Assembly: GCA_963677165.2 (NCBI GenBank)
Contig: CAXXSX010000002.1
Span: forward strand, 2,170,001-2,234,000
Direction: 5' to 3'
DNA length: 64,000 bases
Source: JAFGXT01 sp963677165
GTDB lineage: Bacteria; Verrucomicrobiota; Lentisphaeria; Victivallales; SZUA-371
Part shown: positions 42,595 through 51,816 of the stretch, piece by piece
How positions within the stretch are numbered: the stretch's first letter is position 1
Layout of the letters: the number at the start of each line of letters is the position of its first letter
Made by a program: the position numbers and the translations under genes
The notes under the pieces: model-generated
Seen by the model: only the letters and a program-made list of their open reading frames with translations
What the model was told of the DNA's origin: nothing
Database searches by the model: none

Positions 42595-44881
42595 TCAAAC
42601 CTTTTCAGTAGTCACGGCACCGGGGGAAATTGAACCTGACAGCCATTTCTTCTTCCGTGGGAAATTTTCTTTGGCGACAGCCGGAACAGTAAAAATAAAA
42701 CTGCTGGCAGCTAGTTGGTTCGAAGCATGGCTTGACAATACCTGGCTGACCGATGGTCCGGCACGGTTCGACCGTGCCCATCCGGAGTTCCAGTTGCTGG
42801 AAAAGAAACTATCGGCAGGAGAACATGTGCTGGCATTGCATGTGCATTATGAAGGAGTCACGACCCGTATGCTGGAGGCCGAGACACCAATGTTTGTCTA
42901 CGCTGAGGTTGAAGAAGAACCCATCGAATGGCACTGCTTACAGCTTGACCATGCATATCGCAAGACCGGAAGGCGCATTGACTGTATTCTCGGTTGGATT
43001 GAATGGTGTCGAACCGACAAACTTCCTATTGGATGGAATATACCGGGATTTGACGACTTGTGCTGGTCTGCGGCAGTCCCGCTGACTTTGAACGTTGAAA
43101 GCCTGGAGCTGTTGGAAATTGCCGAGTGTCAGCGCATTGAGCACAAACCCGACTGTATCGGTAGCGGAACACTAGTCAATATGAGCACGTTCAGACACGA
43201 TCCGACCGCCGGATTTGTTTCGCGCCTGCTTGACGACGACTCCCTTCCGGCCCAAGGACGCTGGTTCCGCTTTGATCTGGGTAAGGTTCGGCTCGGTCGC
43301 GTTGCTGTTACTCTTTCCGCCCCCGCCGGTACAGTTGTGCAGGTCGCATATGCGGGGAAGTTGACTCATGGCCGGGTCAGTCCTTACATCAGTTCAAGTG
43401 CCGGTGACGCGCAAACCTGTAACCTTGACCACTTTGTGTTGTACGGTGGCAGACAGGTCATCCGACCTTTACACCCCAAAGGCCCTCGATTTTTCGAGGT
43501 GCACGTATTTGCCGAACCCGATCAAATTATTGACTTTCAGGCCACTTTTGAGGAACGCGCATATTATGGCGAAGAAATCGAAGGTTCATTTTTCTGCAGC
43601 GACAAACTGCTTAACCGCATTTGGCTAACAGGCGTGGAAACGCTTCGTAGTTGTGCCGAGGATGCCATAACCGACAACCCGACCAGGGAACGCGGACAAT
43701 GGCTGGGTGATGCTGTTGGCGCGGGAATGGACGTTCTTGCCTGCAGCTATGCCGACATGCGTCCGCTCAGGCGCGGACTCTTTCAGGCAGCACAGTGTGC
43801 CGGAGACGACGGTATGATTCCGGCGGTTTTCCCTGGAACCAGGGATTTTCTTCCTTCGTTCGCGTTGCAATGGGTCGCCGCCATACCGCACTATGTTGAA
43901 CTGTCCGGTGACTTTGAAGCTTTGGAAAGACTCTATCCTGCCGCAGTTGCCAATATCCGTTGTTTTGACGGCGATCTGAACAACGACGGACTATGTATGA
44001 ATCCGAATCGATGGAACTTTGTCGACTGGGGCTATCGCGGTTCCTCAGCAGGTTTTACGGACGAAGATGCACACCATGTTGATATGGACCCGGCCCTGAG
44101 TCTCTTCTACTGGAAGGCTCTGCGGGAACTTGCCCGATGGGCCGCATGGATGGGCAATACTGATGCAGCGAAGCAGTGGGAAAGTGAAGAACTGGCTTTC
44201 AGAGAAAAAGTAGAACGTTTTCTGGACACGGTCAACGGAAATCCAGCGGATTGGGCCAAGATAGGTTTTCATAGTGCGGCCCTGGCCCTTGGCAGCGGAC
44301 TTCTGAGACAACCCAAACGCCAGGCGGCCTGTGCAACCTATATTAAGCAGCACATTCTCTCGTGTTTTCCGAATCGAACTGATGCTCCGCGCCTCTACGA
44401 CACAACTGTCGAGGCCTCACAATTGATCACGCCGTTCTTCATGCATCACGTTTTTCCGGCACTGATTGAACATGGCGAAATGAAGTTTGTGCTTGACCAG
44501 TTTCGTGTCTGCTGGGGACATTGGCTTGAAATAGGACTCACCACCTGGCCGGAAGTTTTCGATCTGCGCTGGAGCCACTGCCATCAGTGGTCCGCCTGTC
44601 CGACCTGGCTGCTGTCACGTTATGCGCTGGGACTCCATCCGCGCTTCGATTTGGGCCAGGACCACTATGACTTGCGTCTTGAACCCGGCGAACTGGAGCA
44701 CGCGGCTGGCACAATCCCTGTTCCCTACAGTGACAAAAACATTTCTGTTTCCTGGGAAAAAACGAATGGAGTGATTGAGTACACGGTTTTTGCTTCTTCG
44801 CCAATCGTATTGCACCTGGCAAACGGAGAGATTATTGCTTGCGACAAGGAGCTCAAACTTCAACTCGCAGTCAACGAGTAG
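42584..44881 (+). CDS. GH78-like alpha-L-rhamnosidase family protein, cytoplasmic
   Basis: About 765 residues with no signal peptide. N-terminal beta-sandwich domains (about 20-330) precede an (alpha/alpha)6 barrel with DNPTRERGQWLGDA near 365, which matches the GH78 C-P-R-E-R-x-G-W-x-G-D pattern including the catalytic acidic residues, then WNFVDWGY and LEIGLTTWPEVFDL. GAGGAGG eight bases before 42584 selects this ATG, inside the end of the upstream gene, so the two are translationally coupled. It probably removes rhamnose (or another 6-deoxyhexose) from imported oligosaccharides before the GH65 step. Confidence 0.8.
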   Translation: MSTNQTFSVVTAPGEIEPDSHFFFRGKFSLATAGTVKIKLLAASWFEAWLDNTWLTDGPARFDRAHPEFQLLEKKLSAGEHVLALHVHYEGVTTRMLEAETPMFVYAEVEEEPIEWHCLQLDHAYRKTGRRIDCILGWIEWCRTDKLPIGWNIPGFDDLCWSAAVPLTLNVESLELLEIAECQRIEHKPDCIGSGTLVNMSTFRHDPTAGFVSRLLDDDSLPAQGRWFRFDLGKVRLGRVAVTLSAPAGTVVQVAYAGKLTHGRVSPYISSSAGDAQTCNLDHFVLYGGRQVIRPLHPKGPRFFEVHVFAEPDQIIDFQATFEERAYYGEEIEGSFFCSDKLLNRIWLTGVETLRSCAEDAITDNPTRERGQWLGDAVGAGMDVLACSYADMRPLRRGLFQAAQCAGDDGMIPAVFPGTRDFLPSFALQWVAAIPHYVELSGDFEALERLYPAAVANIRCFDGDLNNDGLCMNPNRWNFVDWGYRGSSAGFTDEDAHHVDMDPALSLFYWKALRELARWAAWMGNTDAAKQWESEELAFREKVERFLDTVNGNPADWAKIGFHSAALALGSGLLRQPKRQAACATYIKQHILSCFPNRTDAPRLYDTTVEASQLITPFFMHHVFPALIEHGEMKFVLDQFRVCWGHWLEIGLTTWPEVFDLRWSHCHQWSACPTWLLSRYALGLHPRFDLGQDHYDLRLEPGELEHAAGTIPVPYSDKNISVSWEKTNGVIEYTVFASSPIVLHLANGEIIACDKELKLQLAVNE

Positions 44882-44933
44882 TCGTAGAGGACAGATGTGC
44901 TATATATCAAGGTATAATGACCTGATTTAGAGT

Positions 44934-44982
44934 CAAGATTTTGGACACATCTTGTTGAATGTCCAAAATCTTGTTTTTTTTT
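44934..44982 (+). terminator. Strong intrinsic terminator of the GH65/GH78 operon
   Basis: A perfect 14-base stem CAAGATTTTGGACA (44934-44947) and TGTCCAAAATCTTG (44960-44973), a 12-base loop, then a run of nine Ts. Confidence 0.93.
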
Positions 44983-45014
44983 ATTCTGAATATACTTAGT
45001 CATTTATGTTCTGA

Positions 45015-45692
45015 TTAGAAGTAATTTTCTTCGAGTTGATTGGGTGTCAACATCACGTTTTTTCTATTAGAACGCATTTCGTTGAAATATTTAATATATT
45101 CTGCAATAATGTCCTCTAATTCCGAATGGTAATTATACCAGTGATGAGATACTTCTTCCCGCTTCATTACTCCAAAGAATGATTCTGCGACTGCAGTATC
45201 GCAGGGCAGACCGGGAATTAACAAGGATTGTTTCATGTTTTTATTGCGTAAAAATTTCCGAAAACAAAATGATATATATTGAGTTCCTTGATTACTGTGA
45301 AGCATCAGCCCATTAAGTTAATTGCGCATACTGAATGCTTCAAAATGAGTTTTCAAAACTAATTCGTTATCGTTGGTATTTGACAGTTTCCAAGACAATA
45401 CTTTTCTGGCGAATAAGTCTATAATTTCGCAGATTGAATAAAAATCACGATTAACTTTGACATAAGTAATATCACTAACCCAAATTTTGTTGTGATGCTC
45501 TTGGTTAAAGTTTCGTTTTAAATGATTTTTCCGATATTTATACTGACGATTTGTAGAGTGACATGAACGCTTGGGGATCGCTTTTCTTTTTTTATCAGCA
45601 GGGCTCCGAAATGCTGAAGATTTTGCGACAGAACCGCCAATTTGGATTTGAATAATATCTTGTCGTATCATATTATGGATTGATGGTATCAA
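45015..45692 (-). pseudogene. IS3-family transposase (OrfB), inactive
   Basis: The integrase core is recognisable: IWVSDITYVKVN (first Asp), LMLHSNQGTQYI and CDTAVAESFFGVMKREEVS (Glu). One continuous frame is broken by a TAA at 45318-45320, between SMRN and LNGLM. The usual HSDQG reads HSNQG, so the second catalytic Asp is lost. The N-terminal part with HTH_21 is incomplete and no OrfA is present. Its upstream end coincides with a copy of the 128-base intergenic repeat. No terminal repeats were identified. Confidence 0.85.
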
Positions 45693-45801
45693 TCAAAACG
45701 CATTGGGAATTTATTTCATGAGCCGTTTTAAAGAGGTACCAAATAGTACTGTTTTCTGTTGATTGTTTTTTGAGCATCGATATGGCTATATTCGATATTT
45801 T
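45679..45801 (+). repeat. Intergenic repeat, copy B (123 bases)
   Basis: Same ends as copy A at 24443-24570: ATTGAT-GGT-ATCAAT at the left and the 23-base block beginning GATATGGCTATA at the right, with a GTTTTYTGTTG and T-rich middle. The left inverted repeat overlaps the first codons of the IS3 remnant. Confidence 0.65.
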
Positions 45802-45818
45802 GCTCAATCAAGTTTTTA

Positions 45819-45971
45819 TCATTTGGTTACAGGTGTAGGATTTTCTTGATGATTATGTGATTTTACATCAGATTTATGATATGAATATACTATGGCCAGG
45901 ATAAAACATATCCAGACAATAATTAATATAATGATTTGTCGTTTCAGTTTTTTATTTTGTGGCTTGTTCAT
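45819..45971 (-). CDS. Small single-pass membrane protein, 50 residues
   Basis: Ten bases after the pilT stop codon, an ATG at 45971 opens 50 codons. The product has a basic N terminus (NKPQNKKLKRQ), one strong hydrophobic helix (IIILIIVWICFILAIVYS) and a polar tail (HKSDVKSHNHQENPTPVTK). The ribosome site is weak, but close coupling to pilT may suffice. No family is recognised. The topology suggests a short N-in membrane protein at the end of the secretion operon. Confidence 0.5.
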   Translation of the reverse strand: MNKPQNKKLKRQIIILIIVWICFILAIVYSYHKSDVKSHNHQENPTPVTK

Positions 45972-45981
45972 ATGGCATTCT

Positions 45982-47058
45982 TTAGTCCATCATTGAAGGT
46001 GTTTGTGTCAGGGTCCGTTTCATATCTTCTTTATCAATACTCCAGAGCATTGCGGTATCATTGGTAATGAGATCATTATCGACAAGTTCTTTTAACGAAT
46101 TGTTCATGGTTTTCATACCGACATGCGAACCTGTTTGCATGGACGAGGCGATCTGATGAACTTTGTTTTCGCGGATCATGGCTCTTACAGCCGGAGTCGC
46201 TACCAGTATTTCCGCCGCTAGTGAACGTCCTTTGCCTCTATCCCAAGGGACAAGCTGTTGGCTTATTACCAAGTTCAGTGTGGTAGCGATCTGGGTGCGT
46301 ATCTGGTCCTGTTCCTCGGCCGGAAAGGAACCGATCAGACGTGTAACGGTTTGAATTGCCTCTGCTGTGTGCAGAGTTGCAAAAGTAAGGTGTCCGGTTT
46401 CCGCCAGCGTCAGTGCCGCCTGCATAGTTGTCCGGTCACGCATTTCGCCGATTAGTACTACATCGGGGTCTTCTCGCAGTACGCGCCGGAGGGCTTCGTG
46501 AAAACTGCCGGTATCGTCGCCTACCTCGCGTTGGGAAATGAAAGCTTTCCGGTTTTCATGCCGGTATTCAACCGGGTCCTCAATCGTAAAAATGTGGCAG
46601 GCTCTGTTTTCATTGATCCGGTTGATAATACTTGCCAGGGTTGTTGACTTACCCGAACCAGTAGCGCCAGTCACCAATACAAGGCCTTTTTGAAGGTTAC
46701 ATGCCATATCACAAACCTGTGCGGGTAGACCAAGTTTGTCCAAAGGAAAGAATTCCGAGGGCAGCGCACGAAGAGCCCAGGCTATTTTTTTCTGCTGAAC
46801 ATAAACATTAATACGTAAGCGGTTTTCTTTATATGATACTGCCATATCCAGTTCATTTTCCTGTAGAAATTCGGCGTATTTATCTTTGCCGACCAGTTCT
46901 TCGGTCATTTCTTCTATCGTATTCCTGTCAACAATTTCACTGTTTTCCATTGGGACCAGGGCTCCGTGCAGACGAATATAAGGAACCGCTTCCTCCTTGA
47001 CATGCAAGTCACTGGACCCGGAATCGATAAATTCAGATAAAAGTTGTTCAAGTTTCAA
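45982..47058 (-). CDS. pilT: PilT-type retraction ATPase
   Basis: 358 residues, the PilT length. Walker A is GATGSGKSTTL, the Asp box is IFTIEDPVE, Walker B is VVLIGEMRD, and LTFATLHTAEAIQTVTRL is the His box. The C terminus with AAEILVATPAVRAMIRENK is typical of PilT. It powers depolymerisation of type IV pili and is absent from pure type II secretion systems. The start is TTG at 47058, with AAGGAG ten bases upstream. It follows the TPR lipoprotein gene by 18 bases. Confidence 0.93.
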   Translation of the reverse strand: MKLEQLLSEFIDSGSSDLHVKEEAVPYIRLHGALVPMENSEIVDRNTIEEMTEELVGKDKYAEFLQENELDMAVSYKENRLRINVYVQQKKIAWALRALPSEFFPLDKLGLPAQVCDMACNLQKGLVLVTGATGSGKSTTLASIINRINENRACHIFTIEDPVEYRHENRKAFISQREVGDDTGSFHEALRRVLREDPDVVLIGEMRDRTTMQAALTLAETGHLTFATLHTAEAIQTVTRLIGSFPAEEQDQIRTQIATTLNLVISQQLVPWDRGKGRSLAAEILVATPAVRAMIRENKVHQIASSMQTGSHVGMKTMNNSLKELVDNDLITNDTAMLWSIDKEDMKRTLTQTPSMMD

Positions 47059-47076
47059 AAGCGTTTTTCTCCTTGC

Positions 47077-47697
47077 TTATATTTTTTCTAATTCCATAAG
47101 AATTTTCCGGCATTTCTTCTGAGCACGGGAATTTTTAATGCGTCCAAATAATTTTTCAGCCTTTTCATACATTGCTTCTGCCTGTTGAAGTTTACCGTTT
47201 TGAAGATAACTTTTTCCGAGATTAGCCGAAGCGGGTGCCAGCCAATATAAGCAGGCTCGGTTATCGGTATCAGCGCCACTAATGGCTACCTCAAGTGCGG
47301 ATTCAGCCTCCGGATATTTATTCATTCGCATTAAAAGTTCTCCGGCCATGGCCAGTTTCTCACATTGACGGTTGTTGCGGGGATCTACCGGGAGTGGAGC
47401 CAGAACACTGATCGCCAGATTATACTTACCCATTTTGGTTAAACAACGGGATTTACCGCAAATGGCCTTGTGGTATTCCTTGCGATCCGCGGCACATTCT
47501 GTTAGCTGACTGTATTGTTTCAGAGCTTCAATATATTTTCCTGATTCTTCCAGCTTCACTGCTGTTGCTAAGGTAACAGGAGACATTTCAGGAGTGAATT
47601 TTATTGCCAGATCTTTTTCTTTTTCAGGCGTAGAATTGCAGCCGTATAAAAAAAACATTACAGAACAAACCGCTACTAGAAATTGACTCGTTCTCAT
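47077..47697 (-). CDS. TPR lipoprotein of the secretion operon
   Basis: 206 residues starting with a lipoprotein signal (VAVCSVMFFLYGC, lipobox Cys near 20). Tetratricopeptide-like helices follow: GKYIEALKQYSQL, GKYNLAISVLAPL, NKYPEAESALEVA and GKLQQAEAMYEKAEKLF. Such proteins (PilF/PilW-like) often help secretin assembly, so a pilotin role beside the secretin is plausible but unproven. Its ATG overlaps the secretin stop as ATGA with GAGGAGG upstream. Confidence 0.8.
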   Translation of the reverse strand: MRTSQFLVAVCSVMFFLYGCNSTPEKEKDLAIKFTPEMSPVTLATAVKLEESGKYIEALKQYSQLTECAADRKEYHKAICGKSRCLTKMGKYNLAISVLAPLPVDPRNNRQCEKLAMAGELLMRMNKYPEAESALEVAISGADTDNRACLYWLAPASANLGKSYLQNGKLQQAEAMYEKAEKLFGRIKNSRAQKKCRKILMELEKI

Positions 47698-49790
47698 TTT
47701 TCCTCCTCGTCCGGTTCTTCCGGTTTCATTGCTTTTGCGCCGCTTTTTTGCTGGTCCATAATTTCCTTGACCTTTTTGTCGGCTTCTTTTTTATACTCAG
47801 TCTCGTTGTATTTATAAATAGCCTGTTCTACTTCCGGAGCCTTTGAGGTGTCAATTGACCAGACATCAAGATGTTGCAGCAGACGTTTATACCACGGGTC
47901 CGATGGATCGACATGACCCGGCTTGGCTACATCTTTTTCGTAATTAACGCCCAGTGCGGGGATATCTCCCCGGGCCGACGGATGCTGGCTTATGCGTCGC
48001 ATGAAAGACTTGGAGACAGATTCCGCTTCGCCTGGAGCCAGCAAGACATAGGGACGTATAACCACCAGGATTTCGCTGCGAATACGATTCTCTTCTTTAC
48101 GGGTGAAAAGCATGTCGCCTAGAACTGGTATTTCACTTAACCATGGTGTTTTTTCTGTGGTTTTTTCCAGCTTTTCTTCAATCAATCCGCCGATGACGAT
48201 AATATTGTTGTCTTTACCAACTACAGTGGTTGTCAGGGATTGCATATCTATGTCCTGAGATTTAAAATATTGGTTTTCAGTATCGGAAGAGCTGGAACTG
48301 GAATCGGAATCAGAGTCCGAATCCGAGGTATTTCCGGCATAGGTGTTTTCGCGTTCATCGCCTAATACAGAATGTTCCTGCAGCACTCTAATGGTTACCG
48401 TCCTGTCTGCGTGAATTTTCGGAGTTATTACCATTGAAACTCCAATATCCCGCCGTGGAGCCTCGATATCCCAGCTGTAATTAGGGCTTTGGGAGCCATC
48501 GGAATTGGTGGTATAGGAAATCGTGGCCTCCGCCTTCTCCATAACTGTTATTTCGGACCCCACAAATATTTTAGATGCTTCGTTATCGGCAACCAGCAGG
48601 TTCGGCGTTGCCAGACGAGTGACCCTGCCTTCAGTCTGCAACATTTGAAGGCGAAGTCTGAAATTATCCGTTATCGCATTGAATATGGAAGCTGAAGTAT
48701 CAATTCCGCTCCCCTGAGGAACCAAATAGGAGTTAGGAGATAAAATAGTTTGACCGCTAGTAGAGTTTGACGTAGACAGGCCATTTGATGAGCCGCCCGA
48801 GATGCTGCCGATATCAAACAGGAAATCAAGGCCTCTGGCATTTTCGTCGTCAAGTTCTACTTGCAGGACTTTAACTTCCAGCAGTACCTGTGGTGTGGGC
48901 TTGTCAAGTTTTGAAATAACATTCATTATCTGGGCTACCGCTTTGGGATCGCGGGAACGCAGCATCAGGGAATTAGACTGAGGCATGGCGGAGATGAAAA
49001 CGGTTCCCGGTTCATCGGTCAGGTCAGAGAGGCGCATTCTCTCTTTTCCTGCAAGAATTTTCCCGATGGAACGGATTAGTTTTGAATTTCTAATTTGCTT
49101 GGACGCGCCTCCGGTTGCGGCATCAATTTTATCTTTTAGACGATCCAGGGTACTGCTATTGTCATCATCATCATCATCATCGTCATCATCGTCATCGTCA
49201 CTGGATGAAGAAGATGATGACGATGTAGAGGAGGAGGAGCCTCCCATATCAAATGTACCTTGGTCGTTAATAAGCTCCATTCTGCTTAAAGCATCTGAAA
49301 TTCTGTCTGAATCATCGCCTGAATCATCATCCGGTTCGGTCCAGATAACCCGGTCTATAAACAATTTCTGCAGCGCGTCTCCCACGTCTACCGCGGCAGG
49401 ATAAAGAATAGTTACTACTTCAACACATTCGTCGTTGTACAGTTGTAGATTGTTTTTAAATTCATCCAGGGTCTGGATGAGGATAATTCCACTGTCCGGA
49501 TCCTTCTTGTACCACATATCATAGGAACGACAGATGGAATTGAGGATGTCGAAACAACGTACATTGCTGACATAGATATCAACTTTAACGTCCGCTGCTT
49601 TTTTGCTGACAATTACAGGGATTCCTGCGGCGTTACTAAGCAGTCTGGCCAATTCTTTCATTGAAGCGTCATTGAGATTGAGACTTTTTATTAGAGGCCC
49701 GCGTCCGTCATCGGGTAGTCCTTTTGCCGTGACGGATAATCCTAATGAGCCTGCCATGATCAATGACAATATTATTCTGGGGAATTTCAT
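47694..49790 (-). CDS. gspD: Outer-membrane secretin (GspD/PilQ family)
   Basis: 698 residues with a signal peptide (IILSLIMAGSLGLSVTAKG). N-domains (about 30-150) are followed by a long Ser/Asp tract (about 185-215, with 13 Asp in a row), another N-domain with MPQSNSLMLRSRDPKAV, and the secretin core with VPLLSDIP-like TPWLSEIPVLGDMLF and ILVVIRPYVL. A second Ser/Asp patch (TSDSDSDSDSSSSSS) lies in the core, in a loop likely to face outside or the lumen. It forms the outer-membrane gate for pseudopilus or pilus export. Order in the operon is between GspC-like and TPR genes. Confidence 0.92.
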   Translation of the reverse strand: MKFPRIILSLIMAGSLGLSVTAKGLPDDGRGPLIKSLNLNDASMKELARLLSNAAGIPVIVSKKAADVKVDIYVSNVRCFDILNSICRSYDMWYKKDPDSGIILIQTLDEFKNNLQLYNDECVEVVTILYPAAVDVGDALQKLFIDRVIWTEPDDDSGDDSDRISDALSRMELINDQGTFDMGGSSSSTSSSSSSSSDDDDDDDDDDDDDNSSTLDRLKDKIDAATGGASKQIRNSKLIRSIGKILAGKERMRLSDLTDEPGTVFISAMPQSNSLMLRSRDPKAVAQIMNVISKLDKPTPQVLLEVKVLQVELDDENARGLDFLFDIGSISGGSSNGLSTSNSTSGQTILSPNSYLVPQGSGIDTSASIFNAITDNFRLRLQMLQTEGRVTRLATPNLLVADNEASKIFVGSEITVMEKAEATISYTTNSDGSQSPNYSWDIEAPRRDIGVSMVITPKIHADRTVTIRVLQEHSVLGDERENTYAGNTSDSDSDSDSSSSSSDTENQYFKSQDIDMQSLTTTVVGKDNNIIVIGGLIEEKLEKTTEKTPWLSEIPVLGDMLFTRKEENRIRSEILVVIRPYVLLAPGEAESVSKSFMRRISQHPSARGDIPALGVNYEKDVAKPGHVDPSDPWYKRLLQHLDVWSIDTSKAPEVEQAIYKYNETEYKKEADKKVKEIMDQQKSGAKAMKPEEPDEEEK
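49161..49200. repeat. GAT/GAC trinucleotide tract inside the secretin gene
   Basis: An uninterrupted run of GAT and GAC codons (minus strand) encodes poly-Asp, flanked by a Ser-codon run at 49201-49240. Slippage in steps of three would alter tract length without breaking the frame. Confidence 0.8.
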
Positions 49791-49826
49791 AATTAGTTGT
49801 TTCCGATATTATAAATTTCTTTTTAG

Positions 49827-50519
49827 CTAGCGTACAATAATGACTTTGTCCGGACGCTGCTGCTGAATTATTTCAACTTCATTTTTACTGATGCTGACCA
49901 CTTGAAGGTATACTTCAGCAATGCCTTTATTTTTGCCGTTGCCTTCATTCAGTCTTATAACGTCGTCTTTTTTGACATAAAATGTTTTATTAGAATTTCT
50001 CAATTCCAAGACAGCGACCGGTTCTTTGCCTGCCAACTCAAGAATTCCTTTAATCCTGATGTCGGTCAGGAGTCTTTGTCCTTTCAGGGGAACATAACCG
50101 CCAAGCTCTTCAGCTCCGTAATTAAACGGACTAGTGTCGTCTTCCGGTTTTCGAGGAACCGGATTGGGGGATGATTTTGACTTTTGAGCAACATGTAGTG
50201 CTGGAGTTTTTTCTTTGGTTTTTTCTGGTTTTGCCGGTGTTTTTTTAGGGGATGGGCTAGCCGTCGGCTGAGTGTCACTGGAAAGAACGATGACTTTTGG
50301 TTTGGGGGCGGTTGGAGGACGTGACGGTTTTTTCTTGTCGTTTTGGGATTTCCAGAATTTTGTTTTTTTCTCAACTTTTGTTATTTTTTTCTCAGTTTTT
50401 TTCCCGAATACACGATTCCACGTTTTTATGCACGATTTTCTGATACGGCCATTCATTGCGAGAAAGCCGATAATCAGGATACATCCCAGCAGAACCAGTA
50501 ATTTTCGTTTGTTTGACAT
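49827..50519 (-). CDS. GspC/PilP-like inner-membrane protein
   Basis: About 230 residues: one N-terminal helix (LLVLLGCILIIGFLAM), a long basic linker rich in Lys and Pro (about 30-125), and a small beta domain (KGQRLLTDIRIKGILELAGKEPVAVL) like the PilP/GspC homology region that contacts the secretin N-domain. The ATG at 50519 is preferred because GAGGA lies just upstream; the frame only extends four codons further to a TTG. It is located between gspF- and gspD-like genes. Confidence 0.75.
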   Translation of the reverse strand: MSNKRKLLVLLGCILIIGFLAMNGRIRKSCIKTWNRVFGKKTEKKITKVEKKTKFWKSQNDKKKPSRPPTAPKPKVIVLSSDTQPTASPSPKKTPAKPEKTKEKTPALHVAQKSKSSPNPVPRKPEDDTSPFNYGAEELGGYVPLKGQRLLTDIRIKGILELAGKEPVAVLELRNSNKTFYVKKDDVIRLNEGNGKNKGIAEVYLQVVSISKNEVEIIQQQRPDKVIIVR

Positions 50520-50550
50520 TATTATCCTCAAATTTAATTTGTTTTTATTA

Positions 50551-51795
50551 TTATTTGCCGCCGGTTGACGCAGCCATAAGTCCCATAAAGAACGCTATAT
50601 ATACGAATCCAACAATTCCCCCGACAACTACAAATAGTGCCGGTTCAATCATTTTGGTTAATAGTGTTATCCGTTTTTTCAGGTCGGCTTCGCTAAATTC
50701 AGCTACCTTCATCAAGCCTTCGTCTATTTTACCGGTATTTTCTCCCACGGTTATCATGGCGTCGGCAAGGGGAATGAACTGGTTTATTTCGGATATCCTC
50801 AAACCGGTAGAGAGGGGATGTCCGCGACTGATCAGATCCTTGATACTACGTATTTCCCGCTGGTAAAACATGTTTGACAATGATTTTTCAGTAAATTCCA
50901 GTGCGGTTATTATATTGATGCCGCTATTAAGCAATACTCCCAAAGTACGGCACCATAGTGCATTGGCTGATGATCGGAAAGCTTTTCCGAGCAGCGGTAG
51001 ATAAAGTGCGGATTGATCAACATATAATCCGGTACTGTCATTTTTTCTAAGCATGTATATTGTGATTGCCACCACAAGTGGGATCAAAGCAAGGTACATA
51101 CCGTATTCCTGGAGAAAATGGGTTACATCAACCAGTGCCTGAGTAATTGAAGGTAATCGTGCGGAACGTTTGTCCAGAAATTTCATGATTTTGGGGATTA
51201 CTTTGTACATCAAAAAAGTGACGATCCCGATTGTGACCAGGATAACTACTACCGGATACGCCAAAGCCTGAAGAACCTGTCCTTTTAGAGCCCTTCGGCG
51301 AGAAAGCAAATCCGCAGAATAAACACACATTTTATCGATATCCCCGTTGGCCTCTCCCGCGCTAATTAAACCGATGATGACTTGCCCCAGAAACGGCATT
51401 TCTGTGGCAAGTATTGCCGCCAGGTTCCCGCCGTCATGCAATTTATTGGCAACGCAAAAATATGCCCTGCCCAAAAAATACGGACTCTGAGCCGCTACGG
51501 TTTGTAGCGAATTTAGAATAGGAACTCCTCCATCGAGCATTGCCGCGAACTGCTGGAGGCTCTGTTCTACTTTGGTGCCGCCGGATAGCAGTCCGGCAAA
51601 ACGTTTTTCCCAGTTCGGACGTTCTCGCAAATTAAAAAAAGGCGAGTCGGTAACCGATGCCCTGACTTCCTGCAGGTTCGTGATTGTTTCGCCGCGATGT
51701 TTCAGGATGGCTTCCGCTTCCTGTTTATCAGCCGCGGTCAAGACACCTTTCTGCCTGACGTTTTTATTTAATGCTGTATATTTAAAGACTGCCAT
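50551..51795 (-). CDS. gspF: GspF/PilC inner-membrane platform protein
   Basis: 414 residues. Two repeated GspF domains each have the pattern seen in FAAMLDGGVPILNSLQTVA and LWCRTLGVLLNSGINIITALE, and three membrane helices occur near 160-190, 215-235 and 380-405. The protein is the platform on which the GspE ATPase acts to extrude or retract pseudopilins. It begins with AVFKYTALNKNVRQKGVL, typical of the family, and lies 21 bases after gspE. Confidence 0.94.
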   Translation of the reverse strand: MAVFKYTALNKNVRQKGVLTAADKQEAEAILKHRGETITNLQEVRASVTDSPFFNLRERPNWEKRFAGLLSGGTKVEQSLQQFAAMLDGGVPILNSLQTVAAQSPYFLGRAYFCVANKLHDGGNLAAILATEMPFLGQVIIGLISAGEANGDIDKMCVYSADLLSRRRALKGQVLQALAYPVVVILVTIGIVTFLMYKVIPKIMKFLDKRSARLPSITQALVDVTHFLQEYGMYLALIPLVVAITIYMLRKNDSTGLYVDQSALYLPLLGKAFRSSANALWCRTLGVLLNSGINIITALEFTEKSLSNMFYQREIRSIKDLISRGHPLSTGLRISEINQFIPLADAMITVGENTGKIDEGLMKVAEFSEADLKKRITLLTKMIEPALFVVVGGIVGFVYIAFFMGLMAASTGGK

Positions 51796-51816
51796 GTGAT
51801 AATATTAAATCCCGGT

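Noticed and set aside
49201..49404. Plus-strand frame rich in Ser and Glu opposite the secretin
   Set aside because: It is produced by the trinucleotide repeat read on the other strand.
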